Shown: one piece after another, positions 43,219-51,336 of the stretch
How the letters are laid out: each line of letters begins with the position of its first letter
Position numbering within the stretch: position 1 is the stretch's first letter
Origin: Variovorax sp. dw_308
Lineage (GTDB): Bacteria > Pseudomonadota > Gammaproteobacteria > Burkholderiales > Burkholderiaceae_C
Reading direction: 5' to 3'
DNA: 64,000 bases
Assembly: GCF_019207085.1 (NCBI RefSeq)
Contig: NZ_JAATOM010000025.1
Coordinates: 1 to 64,000 of the forward strand
The notes under the pieces: model-generated
What the model was told of the DNA's origin: nothing
The model's database searches: none
The model's input: the letters and a program-made list of their open reading frames with translations, nothing else
Program-made: the position numbers and the translations under genes

Positions 43219-44385
43219 ATGACGGTACGCCCGCGCGCGAGCCTGGCTCGCGCCTTCTCGACCGATCGCCTGCCGGGCTACGTTGGCCAATTGCTGCTGC
43301 TGGCCGTGGTGGCCTGGCTTCTGCGGCACGGCATCTCGAACTTCATCGGCAACGCGCGTTCGCTCGGCGTGTCGATGGGCTTCGGCTTCCTCAGGAGCGA
43401 GGCCGGCTTCGAGATTGCGCAGGCGATGATTCCCTTCGGTCCTGCTTCCAGCTACCGGGATGCGATCGTCGTTGCCACGCTCAACTCGCTGCTGGTGATC
43501 GCGGTGGGCAGCCTGCTCGCCACCCTGATCGCACTGTGTGTTGCCTTCGGGCGGCTGAGTGCGCATCCATTGATCCGCGGCGCCTCGACGCTCTATGTCG
43601 AGGTGTTTCGCAACATCCCGATGCTGCTGCAAATCTTCTTCTGGTACTTCTCCGCGTTGGCGCTGTTGCCGGGCGTGGCGGAGAGCCTGGCGTTCGGCGC
43701 GATCCTGCTGAACAACCGGGGCCTCTTCCTGCCTCGGCTGCTGATGACGCCAACCGCCGCATGGGCCTCGGGCGCGGCGTTGCTCGTATTCATTGCGTTG
43801 TTCCACGCAGTGCGCGCCGGGCTTCGCGAGCGCGCCGGGCCGCGTGTCCTCGCCGGCTGTGCCGTCGCGCTGGCGGCGCTGTGCCTCGCGCCGCTGGCAC
43901 TCATGCACGGGCAATTCGGGCTCGACCGTCCGGCTGCGGAAGGCTTCAACGTGGGCGGCGGTTTCGTGCTGCTGCCGGAGCTGATCGCGCTGACCCTGGG
44001 CCTGTCGATCTACAACGGTGCCTTCCTGGCCGAGATCTTTCGCGCGGGCATCCTGTCGGTGCCGCGCGGCCAAGCCGAGGCGGCCGCCACCGTCGGCCTG
44101 ACCGGCGCGCGCGCCGCCCTTCTGGTGACGTTGCCGCAGGCCCTGCGCCTGGCGCTGCCCCCGGCGGCGGGGCAGTACCAGACACTGGCCAAGGCCTCTT
44201 CGCTGGCCGCCGCGATCGGCTACCCGGACATCATGCAGATCGTGGGCGGCACGGTGCTGAGCCAGACCGGCCAGGCGCTGGAGGCGATGGCGCTCGTCGT
44301 CGTCCTGTATGCGGCCATCAATCTCGTGATCGCGCTCCTGGTGAACGTCGCCAACCGGCGACTGCTGAAAGCCGAGCGCCGTTGA
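43219..44385 (+). CDS. AapQ-like ABC permease
   Basis: A 388-residue integral membrane protein of the HisMQ/AapQ permease family. Membrane segments begin at about residue 22. The permease core includes YRDAIVVATLNSLLVIAVGSLLATL and a long insertion between the first and later core helices, characteristic of AapQ/BztB. The EAA-type cytoplasmic loop is GQAEAAATVGLTGARAALLVTLPQALRLALPP (about residues 285-316). It pairs with the next permease to form the channel and is separated from it by one base. Confidence 0.9.
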   Translation: MTVRPRASLARAFSTDRLPGYVGQLLLLAVVAWLLRHGISNFIGNARSLGVSMGFGFLRSEAGFEIAQAMIPFGPASSYRDAIVVATLNSLLVIAVGSLLATLIALCVAFGRLSAHPLIRGASTLYVEVFRNIPMLLQIFFWYFSALALLPGVAESLAFGAILLNNRGLFLPRLLMTPTAAWASGAALLVFIALFHAVRAGLRERAGPRVLAGCAVALAALCLAPLALMHGQFGLDRPAAEGFNVGGGFVLLPELIALTLGLSIYNGAFLAEIFRAGILSVPRGQAEAAATVGLTGARAALLVTLPQALRLALPPAAGQYQTLAKASSLAAAIGYPDIMQIVGGTVLSQTGQALEAMALVVVLYAAINLVIALLVNVANRRLLKAERR

Positions 44386-44386
44386 G

Positions 44387-45541
44387 ATGAGCCCGACTGC
44401 CGCGCCGACGACCCATGCTGCGCTGACGCGCGCAGGCTTGCCCGCCAACCGTTACGTGCGTCCATCCCTGGTCGATGCGCGCCCAGCGCCGGTCGTGACC
44501 GTCCCCGCGGTCACGCGCTGGCGCCGCGCATGGTTCTCCAGCCCGCAGATGACGCTGTTGCTCCTGCTGCTGGCTGTGCTCTTCATCCCGCTCGCATGGC
44601 GCTTCATCGAATGGGCCGTGCTCAACGCCCACTGGCTCGGCAGTTCGAGCCAGGCCTGCCCCGACAAACAGGGCGCCTGCTGGGCCTTCGTCATTGCGCG
44701 CTGGAAGCCCTGGCTGGTGGGCGACTATCCTTCTGACCAGCTCTGGCGTCCGTGGGCCTGCTTCGCCGCCTTCGCGGTGTTCTGGACCTGGGTGATGCGG
44801 CGCCCGCACAGCGCCGACCTGCGCGGCGTGCTGTTCGGCTTCCTGCTGCTGCCGGCAGCCTTCTTCCTGCTGCTGCTCGGCGGTGGCTCGCTGCCTTTCG
44901 TGCCCCCGACGCGCTGGGGCGGGCTGCTGCTGACGCTCGTGGCCACGCTCGCCACCTTCGCGACGGCGCTGCCGCTCGGCCTCGCGCTTGCGCTGGGCCG
45001 CCGCTCATCGCTGCCGGTGGTGCGCTGGCTGTGCACGGCCTTCGTCGAGGGCATGCGCTCGGTGCCGCTGCTGGTCGTCCTGTTCATCGCGGCCACGCTG
45101 CTGCCGATGTTCCTGCCCACGGGATGGAAGCCGGACCTGTTCATGCGCGCGCTGGCGGCCTTCACCCTCTTCAATGCCGCCATGGCCGCCGAGGTGTTTC
45201 GCGGTGGACTTCAACTCGTCGGCCGCGGCCAGATCGAGGCCGCCACCACCGTCGGGCTGGGCCGCACCGCGACACTGGCCCTGGTCGTGCTGCCGCAGGC
45301 CGTGCGCGCCGTGGTGCCAGCGCTGGTGAACATCATGATCGCGGTGATCAAGGAGACCACGCTGCTTTCGGTGATCGGTGTCAACGATTTCCTCGGCGCG
45401 GTGGAGAACGGCGCCAAATCGCCCGACTGGACCGGCGACTCCAACATCCTCACATCGGGCCACGTCTTCCTGGCCCTGGCCTACTTCCTGGTCTGTTATG
45501 GACTCTCGCATTACAGCCGCCGCCTCGAGGGCAAGCGCTGA
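44387..45541 (+). CDS. AapM-like ABC permease
   Basis: A 384-residue permease, the second subunit of the Aap-type importer. It has a hydrophilic N-terminus of about 50 residues and then multiple membrane segments. WGGLLLTLVATLATFATALPLGLALALGRRSSLPVVRWLCTAFVE is the conserved entry to the permease domain. The EAA loop is GQIEAATTVGLGRTATLALVVLPQAVRAVVPALVN, followed by IKETTLLSVIG. The extended form matches AapM/BztC. The ATPase gene follows after four bases. Confidence 0.9.
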   Translation: MSPTAAPTTHAALTRAGLPANRYVRPSLVDARPAPVVTVPAVTRWRRAWFSSPQMTLLLLLLAVLFIPLAWRFIEWAVLNAHWLGSSSQACPDKQGACWAFVIARWKPWLVGDYPSDQLWRPWACFAAFAVFWTWVMRRPHSADLRGVLFGFLLLPAAFFLLLLGGGSLPFVPPTRWGGLLLTLVATLATFATALPLGLALALGRRSSLPVVRWLCTAFVEGMRSVPLLVVLFIAATLLPMFLPTGWKPDLFMRALAAFTLFNAAMAAEVFRGGLQLVGRGQIEAATTVGLGRTATLALVVLPQAVRAVVPALVNIMIAVIKETTLLSVIGVNDFLGAVENGAKSPDWTGDSNILTSGHVFLALAYFLVCYGLSHYSRRLEGKR

Positions 45542-45545
45542 TCGC

Positions 45546-46331
45546 ATGACACCCGCAATGACAACGACAGATTTCGGTGCGACGAGTCCGCCAATGGTGC
45601 GCATGGACGGCATCAACAAGTGGTACGGCGACTATCACGCGTTGCGCGACATCGACCTGCTGGTGGCTCCGGGCGAGCGCATCGTGGTCTGCGGCCCTTC
45701 CGGCTCAGGCAAGTCGACGCTGGTGCGCACCGTGAACCTGCTCGAGCCTTTCCAGCAAGGAAGGCTGCATGTCTGCGGCGTTGACGTCGGGGCCGATGCG
45801 ATCACGCGCGCGGCCCGGCTGGCGCTGAACCGGCGCGTCGGCATGGTGTTCCAGCAGTTCAACCTGTTTCCCCACATGACCGCGCTGCAGAACCTGACCG
45901 TCGGGCCCGTGTGGGGCCACGGCGTGAGCCGCCGCGAAGCCCACGAGCGCGCGATGCACTACCTGGAGCGGGTCGGCCTGCTGGCCCACGCGCACAAGCA
46001 TCCCGCGCAACTCTCGGGCGGCCAGCAGCAACGCGTCGCGATCGCGCGCACCCTCTGCACGCAGCCGCAGGTCGTGCTGTTCGACGAGCCCACCGCATCG
46101 CTCGACCCCGAGATGGTCAACGAGGTGCTGCAGACCATGGAAGGCCTGGCCGGCGAAGGCATGACCATGATGATCGTCACGCACGAGATGGGCTTCGCGC
46201 GGCGCGTGGCGGACCGCATTGTCTTCATGGACCAGGGACAGATCATCGAGACCGCGGCGCCGGACGACTTCTTCGACAGGCCGCAGAGCCCCCGGCTCAA
46301 GGCTTTCCTCGGTCAGGTCCTGCCGCACTGA
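45546..46331 (+). CDS. AapP-like ABC transporter ATP-binding protein
   Basis: A 261-residue ATPase of the polar amino-acid importer family. Walker A is GPSGSGKST, the Q-loop is in MVFQQFNLFPHMTALQNL, the ABC signature is LSGGQQQR, and Walker B is VVLFDEPTASLDPE, with the switch His in IVTHEMGFARRVADRIVFM. It energises the importer formed with the two preceding permeases. The start at MTPAMTTTD lies five bases after the permease stop; longer frames upstream are overlap with the permease gene. Confidence 0.95.
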   Translation: MTPAMTTTDFGATSPPMVRMDGINKWYGDYHALRDIDLLVAPGERIVVCGPSGSGKSTLVRTVNLLEPFQQGRLHVCGVDVGADAITRAARLALNRRVGMVFQQFNLFPHMTALQNLTVGPVWGHGVSRREAHERAMHYLERVGLLAHAHKHPAQLSGGQQQRVAIARTLCTQPQVVLFDEPTASLDPEMVNEVLQTMEGLAGEGMTMMIVTHEMGFARRVADRIVFMDQGQIIETAAPDDFFDRPQSPRLKAFLGQVLPH

Positions 46332-46379
46332 ACAGCGCTTTCTTTTTTCTATTCCGACAACACACAGGAGACCCGGCTT

Positions 46380-47360
46380 ATGCCAGTGATCGACGTCCAC
46401 ACCCACATGTTCACGACCCGATGGCTTGAACTTCTCAAGAGCGAAGGCGGCATCTACAACATCCAGACCCGCCCCGATGGCCAGAAGGAGATCTTCCGCG
46501 GCAACACGCCGGTGGTGCTGCCGCAACCGGGACACTTCGACTACGACCTGCGCATCAAGCACATGGATGCCGCGGGCATCGACATCTCGATCGTCTCGCT
46601 GACCTGCCCCAACGTGTACTGGGGCAACGAGGACGTCAGTTGCCGCGCCGCCCGCGAGTCGAACGACAACATGGCCCAGGCGCAGACCACCTACCCGGAT
46701 CGCATCCGCTGGTTCACCTCCCTGCCCTGGGAGTACCCGCAACGCGCGATCGAGGAACTCGACCGCACCTGCCGCAACGGCGCCTCGGGCGTCATGGTGC
46801 TCGCCAACGTCGCCGGGCGCAGCCTCACCGACCCGATGTTCGCGCCGATCTGGGCCGAGATCGACAAGCGCGGCTTGCCAGTGCTCGTGCATCCGACCGA
46901 TCCGCCCGGCGTCGACATGATGGACATGACCAAGTTCGACCTGAGCTGGTCGGTCGGCTTCATGTTCGACACCACGCTGGCTTTCACGCGGATGATCTTC
47001 GAAGGCTTCTTCGACCAGTACCCCAACCTCAAGATGATCGCTTCGCACGGCGGCGGCACCCTGCCCTACCTCGTCGGCCGCTTCGAGAAGGGCGACGAGG
47101 TCGAACTCGCGGTTCGTCGCCAGATGAAGCGCAAGCCGACCGACTACCTGCGCCACATCTACTACGACTGCATCACCTACGACCCGGGCGCGCTGCGATA
47201 CCTGATCTCGGTGGTCGGCGCCGACCACGTCATGTTCGGCACGGATTGGCCGCACTGGGTGCACGACACCAAGGGCTCCTTCGCCAACACCGGGGCCTTG
47301 CCGCAGGCGCAGTGCGATGCGGTGCGCTCGGGCAACGCGCAGCGGGTGTTCGGACTGTAG
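46380..47360 (+). CDS. ACMSD-like amidohydrolase/decarboxylase (Amidohydro_2)
   Basis: A 326-residue metal-dependent amidohydrolase-superfamily protein. The HxH metal site is in MPVIDVHTHMF, His in PVLVHPTDPPG, His in IASHGGGTLPYLVGRF, and the final Asp in MFGTDWPHW. These are the hallmarks of the ACMSD, gamma-resorcylate and 5-carboxyvanillate decarboxylase group and related amidohydrolases. ACMSD-type enzymes remove carboxylate groups from ring-derived or aromatic acids, fitting the upstream monooxygenase. A GGAG ribosome-binding site precedes it. It is the last gene of the operon. Decarboxylase against hydrolase cannot be decided from sequence alone. Confidence 0.88.
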   Translation: MPVIDVHTHMFTTRWLELLKSEGGIYNIQTRPDGQKEIFRGNTPVVLPQPGHFDYDLRIKHMDAAGIDISIVSLTCPNVYWGNEDVSCRAARESNDNMAQAQTTYPDRIRWFTSLPWEYPQRAIEELDRTCRNGASGVMVLANVAGRSLTDPMFAPIWAEIDKRGLPVLVHPTDPPGVDMMDMTKFDLSWSVGFMFDTTLAFTRMIFEGFFDQYPNLKMIASHGGGTLPYLVGRFEKGDEVELAVRRQMKRKPTDYLRHIYYDCITYDPGALRYLISVVGADHVMFGTDWPHWVHDTKGSFANTGALPQAQCDAVRSGNAQRVFGL

Positions 47361-47569
47361 GCACGCGGCTGAAGTGAGGCCGCGGTGGCGGTTCTCGATG
47401 ACCACCGGCCCTGCCGGCATCTGGCTTTTCTCCATCCTCGACCCCGGCGCCCGCGCCAGGCAGGACCACGGCGGCTTCCCAAGCAGCAGGTGCACTCCGA
47501 AACAGGCATCGGCGCGGAAGGCGCTTCCGGCCACTGACAAGCAGGTCGAACGGCGCGATCATCGGCGCC

Positions 47570-49387
47570 ATGCCCAATGCGTTCGACTTCACGGCCTCGC
47601 CCTTCGACTGCCTGGATGCCACCGAACAACGCCTGGTTCGCGACAGCGTCGACATCGCCTACTTCCGCGAAGGCGAGACGCTGCTGGCGCCCGGCATCGA
47701 GCCGCTGCATCTGTTCGTCGTCATCAAGGGGCACGTGTCGCAGTTCGATGTCCATGAATTCATCGCCAGCTTCGGCCCCAGGGACTGCTTCGACGGCCGT
47801 GCGCTGGTCGCCGGCCGCGCCAGCAGCCGCTTCGTCGCCGCCGAGGAGGTGCTGGCCTACCAGCTGGCCAAGGCCACCGTCAACGACCTGATCGCGCGCA
47901 ACGCGGGATTCGGCGCGCTGCTGTTCTCCGAGCTGTCGAGCAAGCTCGGCGCCCTGTCGCAACGCCACAGCCAGCGCGAAATGCAGGCGCTGGCGATGTC
48001 GCGCGTCGAGGAAGCGTTCCTGCGCCCCGCGCACATCGTCGAGGGCGGCACCAGCATCGTCGAAGTCGCCCGCGTGATGCAGGCGAAGCATTCGAGCAGC
48101 GTGCTGGTTCGCGATGGCGAGCGGCTGGGCATCTTCACCAACACCGGGCTCCAGCGCGCGGTGGTCGACGGCCGGCCGCTCGCCGACTGGCCGGTGCGCG
48201 AGACGGCGACGTTCTCGCTGGTGTGCATCGCGCCCGATGCGCCGCTGTTCGATGCCCTGGCACTCATGATCCAGCACCAGGTGCACCGCCTCGTCGTGGC
48301 CGAGGGCAGCAGGATCGTCGGGCTGCTGGAACAGCTCGACCTGTTGAGCTTCCTGTCGAACCACTCCTACCTGATCACCGTGCAGATCGCGCGGGCGCAA
48401 GACCTGGATGCCCTGCGCATCGAGGCCGGGAAGATCACGCGCTTCATCGCGCTGCTGTACCGCGGCGGCACGCGCGTCGGCCAGATCGGCAGGCTGGTGC
48501 AGGCGCTCAACGCCAAGCTGTTCGAGCGCGCCTGGCAGTTGATCGCGCCGCCGGAACTGCTGGCCGACAGCTGCCTGTTCGTCATGGGCAGCGAAGGCCG
48601 CGGCGAGCAACTGCTCAAGACCGACCAGGACAACGGACTGATCCTGCGCGATGGCTGCGGCGTGGATGCAGCCGTCGTCGAGGAGGCCTGCAGCCGCTTC
48701 TCCGCGGCGCTGCGCGACTTCGGCTACCCCGACTGCCCGGGCGGCATCATGGTCAGCCGTCCGGCCTGGCGGCACAGCGCGAGCGATTTCGCGGCTGTCG
48801 TGCGCCACTGGCTGCAGCAGCCCGACGCCGACGGCCTGATGGCGCTCGCGATCTTCATCGACGCGCATGCCGTGGCCGGTGACGCGGCGCTGCTGGCCGG
48901 CGTGCGCAACCAGGTCGACCGCCTGGTCGCGTCCGACGACGCATGGCTCGCGCGCTTTGCCGCCGCGATCGATGCCTTCCCCGACGCGGGTGGGAGCTGG
49001 TGGAATCGCCTGCTGCTCGGCGAACACGACACGCACGCACTCGACCTGAAGAAGGCGGGCATCTTCCCGATCGTGCACGGCGTGCGCAGCCTGGCCCTGC
49101 GCGAGCATGTCCAGCCCACCGGCACCACGGCCCGACTCGACGCCCTGGTCGCGCTCGGCCGCCTGTCGCAGGCGTTCGCGAACGACCTGGCCGACAGCCT
49201 GCATTTCCTGATGGGCCTCAAGCTGGCGGCCGGCCTGGCCGAACTGGATGCCGGCCATGCGGTCAGCGGCTCCATCTCGACCGGCCAGATGAGCAGCCTC
49301 GAGCGCGACCTGCTGAAGGATGCGCTGGCCGTCGTCAAGCGCTTCAAGGTGCTGCTGCGGCACCAGTTCCACCTGGAAATGGCATGA
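47570..49387 (+). CDS. cNMP-binding/CBS/DUF294 nucleotidyltransferase-like protein
   Basis: A 605-residue cytoplasmic multidomain protein. Residues 10-120 form a cyclic-nucleotide-binding-like domain (YFREGETLLAPG, LFVVIKGHV), and residues 150-270 a CBS pair (VARVMQAKHSSSVLVRDG, HRLVVAEGSRIVGLLEQLD). A DUF294 nucleotidyltransferase domain has MGSEGRGEQLLKTDQDNGLI (339-358), and an all-helical DUF294 C-terminal domain reaches the end. The architecture is widespread in proteobacteria next to a DnaQ-like exonuclease, as here, and often near acetate metabolism genes. Its biochemical role is unknown; nucleotide sensing is inferred. Confidence 0.92.
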   Translation: MPNAFDFTASPFDCLDATEQRLVRDSVDIAYFREGETLLAPGIEPLHLFVVIKGHVSQFDVHEFIASFGPRDCFDGRALVAGRASSRFVAAEEVLAYQLAKATVNDLIARNAGFGALLFSELSSKLGALSQRHSQREMQALAMSRVEEAFLRPAHIVEGGTSIVEVARVMQAKHSSSVLVRDGERLGIFTNTGLQRAVVDGRPLADWPVRETATFSLVCIAPDAPLFDALALMIQHQVHRLVVAEGSRIVGLLEQLDLLSFLSNHSYLITVQIARAQDLDALRIEAGKITRFIALLYRGGTRVGQIGRLVQALNAKLFERAWQLIAPPELLADSCLFVMGSEGRGEQLLKTDQDNGLILRDGCGVDAAVVEEACSRFSAALRDFGYPDCPGGIMVSRPAWRHSASDFAAVVRHWLQQPDADGLMALAIFIDAHAVAGDAALLAGVRNQVDRLVASDDAWLARFAAAIDAFPDAGGSWWNRLLLGEHDTHALDLKKAGIFPIVHGVRSLALREHVQPTGTTARLDALVALGRLSQAFANDLADSLHFLMGLKLAAGLAELDAGHAVSGSISTGQMSSLERDLLKDALAVVKRFKVLLRHQFHLEMA

Positions 49388-50013
49388 CGCCGCGCTGGCT
49401 CGGCGGACTGCGCCGCCGCTGGATGCTGCAGCACCTGGCGGATGCGCGCTTCTCCTTCATGTACGACGCGCCCCCGGAGAACGAGTGGGTCACGCTGGAC
49501 TGCGAGACCACCGGCCTCGACCCGCGGCGCGATAGGATCATTTCGATCGGCGCGGTACGCATCGTCGGAAACCGCCTGCTGACCAGCCAGCGCCTCGAAC
49601 TGCTGGTGCGGCCCGAGCGGGCATTGAAGAGCGAGAGCGTGCTGGTGCACCGGTTGCGCGAGCAGGACGTCGCCATGGGCATGGACCCGGCGGCTGCGAT
49701 GCGCCGCGTGCTGGAGTTCATCGGCAGCCGGCCGCTGGTGGGCTACTACCTCGCGTTCGATGTCGCCATGCTCAATCGCGAGATCTGGCCCATGCTCGGC
49801 GTGCGTTTGCCACAGCCGAAGATCGAGGTCTCGGCGATGTACTACGACTACAAGAGCCGGCAGTTGCCCGCGCACGAGCGCGGCGGCACGATCGACCTGC
49901 GCTTCTCGACCATCATGAACGAGCTCGGGTTGCCACTGCGCGATGCGCACGATGCGCTGAACGACGCCGTGATGGCGGGGCTGGCTTTCGTGAAATTGCG
50001 CAACATGAGGTAG
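49384..50013 (+). CDS. DnaQ-like 3'-5' exonuclease (DEDDh)
   Basis: A 209-residue exonuclease-fold protein. The DEDDh residues are visible: WVTLDCETTGLD (Asp, Glu), YYLAFDVAMLN (Asp), and HDALNDAVM (His, Asp). It begins in the ATGA overlap with the preceding gene, so the two are translationally coupled; this pair is conserved in many proteobacteria. It is related to the epsilon proofreading subunit of DNA polymerase III but is a separate subfamily, with its role probably tied to the DUF294 partner. Confidence 0.92.
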   Translation: MTPRWLGGLRRRWMLQHLADARFSFMYDAPPENEWVTLDCETTGLDPRRDRIISIGAVRIVGNRLLTSQRLELLVRPERALKSESVLVHRLREQDVAMGMDPAAAMRRVLEFIGSRPLVGYYLAFDVAMLNREIWPMLGVRLPQPKIEVSAMYYDYKSRQLPAHERGGTIDLRFSTIMNELGLPLRDAHDALNDAVMAGLAFVKLRNMR

Positions 50014-50248
50014 TCACGGCCCTGGTCACAGCAATTCATCGAAGACCCGCCGGTCTGCGAAGGCCCGGTCTCCGGGGCATATCGCGGCTTGATGCGGTGT
50101 GCCTGCACCCAATGGAAGGCGGCGAGCACTCAAGCCAATCGTCCGGAAATGCGAAGTTCACGCCAACAGAATGCAGTGCGCGCCTCTCTGTCGATCCGTA
50201 CTATTGCGCGATGCATTGTTCTGCCGCGTCCGCGGCCATCGAGATCGC

Positions 50249-50740
50249 ATGTCCACCCCCACTTTTCGCCAGGCTGTTTCACTGGACGGCGCACGCTGCT
50301 ACGAGATCGAAAGCACGGCGTACGAGGGCGGCGAAGCCGCCACGCTGGCCAGGATCGGCCTGCGGATCGCCGAGTACCCGGAAGGCTTCCTGATCATGGA
50401 ACTGGACGGACGAGTTATCGGCTTCATCAATAGCGGCTGCGCCGATAGCGTCGTGATGTCCGACGAGTCGTTCAAGGAACTCGTGGGACACGACGCCGCT
50501 GCTCCGAACGTCGTGGTCATGTCGGTTGTCATCGATTCGGCCTATCAAAGCCGCGGTTTCGCGACCATCATGATGCGGACCTTCGTCGAGCAGATGCGCC
50601 AGGCGGGGAAGAAGACCATCCACCTCATGTGCAAGCAACGACACGTCGATCTGTATACCCACCTGGGCTATCGTTACATGAAGCCCTCCCCCTCGGATCA
50701 CGGCGGAATGTCGTGGCACGAGATGATCATGGACCTTTGA
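50249..50740 (+). CDS. GNAT family N-acetyltransferase
   Basis: A 163-residue acetyl-CoA-dependent acetyltransferase. The core is VVVMSVVIDSAYQSRGFATIMMRTFVEQMR (the acetyl-CoA loop, with QSRGFA replacing the usual Q/RxxGxG/A), then KTIHLMCKQRHVDLYTHLGYRYM. YEGGEAATLARIGLRI near the start resembles the arylalkylamine N-acetyltransferase-like branch. The frame is open to 50099, but the ATG at 50249 fits the family start. The 235 bases before it and the 250 bases after it show no gene. Confidence 0.85.
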   Translation: MSTPTFRQAVSLDGARCYEIESTAYEGGEAATLARIGLRIAEYPEGFLIMELDGRVIGFINSGCADSVVMSDESFKELVGHDAAAPNVVVMSVVIDSAYQSRGFATIMMRTFVEQMRQAGKKTIHLMCKQRHVDLYTHLGYRYMKPSPSDHGGMSWHEMIMDL

Positions 50741-50990
50741 GGACAGGTGAGGCTCCAGCCATGCTCGCGAAATCCCGAGCGCAGGCGGCTTTTCGTACAT
50801 CGTGGACTACGCGGCCACCCGGTGCCGAAGAGGCTTCGAACGTTAGCGCGGTCGCTCTCACGCATCTTCTACAGTGCAGCAGCCGGACCTACAGGCAGCG
50901 AACCCGGCTCGGTCCTTCGCAGCCGCCGCGCTCCAAAGCCGGCCCTCAGCAGACCGACGAGCCCACTCCTTCCGCGGGGTCTTCCAGGTG

Positions 50991-51140
50991 TTAACGGGCT
51001 GGGCGCTGGCAGACCATGCGGCCGGTCTTCTTGTCCCAATGACACTTCTTGGCAGCGGCGGAGGCGCTCGCAGGCGCCAACACGGCCAGCCCGAAGGCTG
51101 CGACGAGGCCCACGAGAACTAATTGCTTGAGGTGTTTCAC
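50991..51140 (-). CDS. Small exported protein with two cysteines
   Basis: A 49-residue protein starting from GTG (VKHLKQLVLVGLVAAFGLAV), with a full signal peptide cleaved near ASA and a short mature part, AAKKCHWDKKTGRMVC, then QRPAR. An ATG eight codons upstream (51164) is an alternative start. The mature CxxxxxxGRMVC piece echoes the repeat DRDGRMVC in the Cys-rich protein at 5312-5773. The function is unknown, possibly periplasmic with one disulfide. It is divergent from the REC-PP2C gene. Confidence 0.6.
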   Translation of the reverse strand: MKHLKQLVLVGLVAAFGLAVLAPASASAAAKKCHWDKKTGRMVCQRPAR

Positions 51141-51336
51141 GTCGGCCACTGTACCGCATGCCATGGGGGTCGACGGCCGGTGAGAACGTCCGCGGGCAAG
51201 ACCCGCTCTGGCCAAACCCACCCCCGCACACGAATTGCATCCATCTCCGAAAAGGAGCCCAATCCGCACTCGCCTCGCCGACGCCTGCGCGGGTGGGCGA
51301 CCTCTTGGGAAACTGCAACCTGCACGAGCGGATGTG

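Noticed and set aside
42178..44448. Minus-strand open frame of about 750 codons opposite the ABC importer genes
   Set aside because: Shadow frame, rich in Arg/Gln/His, with no family signature; the plus strand encodes a standard ABC operon.
47364..47384. Hairpin CGCGGC/GCCGCG as terminator after the amidohydrolase gene
   Set aside because: The stem is only 6 bp, the loop is nine bases and no T-tract follows, so support is too weak.
47177..49372. Minus-strand open frame of about 730 codons opposite the CBS/DUF294 gene
   Set aside because: Shadow frame; the plus strand has all expected DUF294 and CBS motifs.
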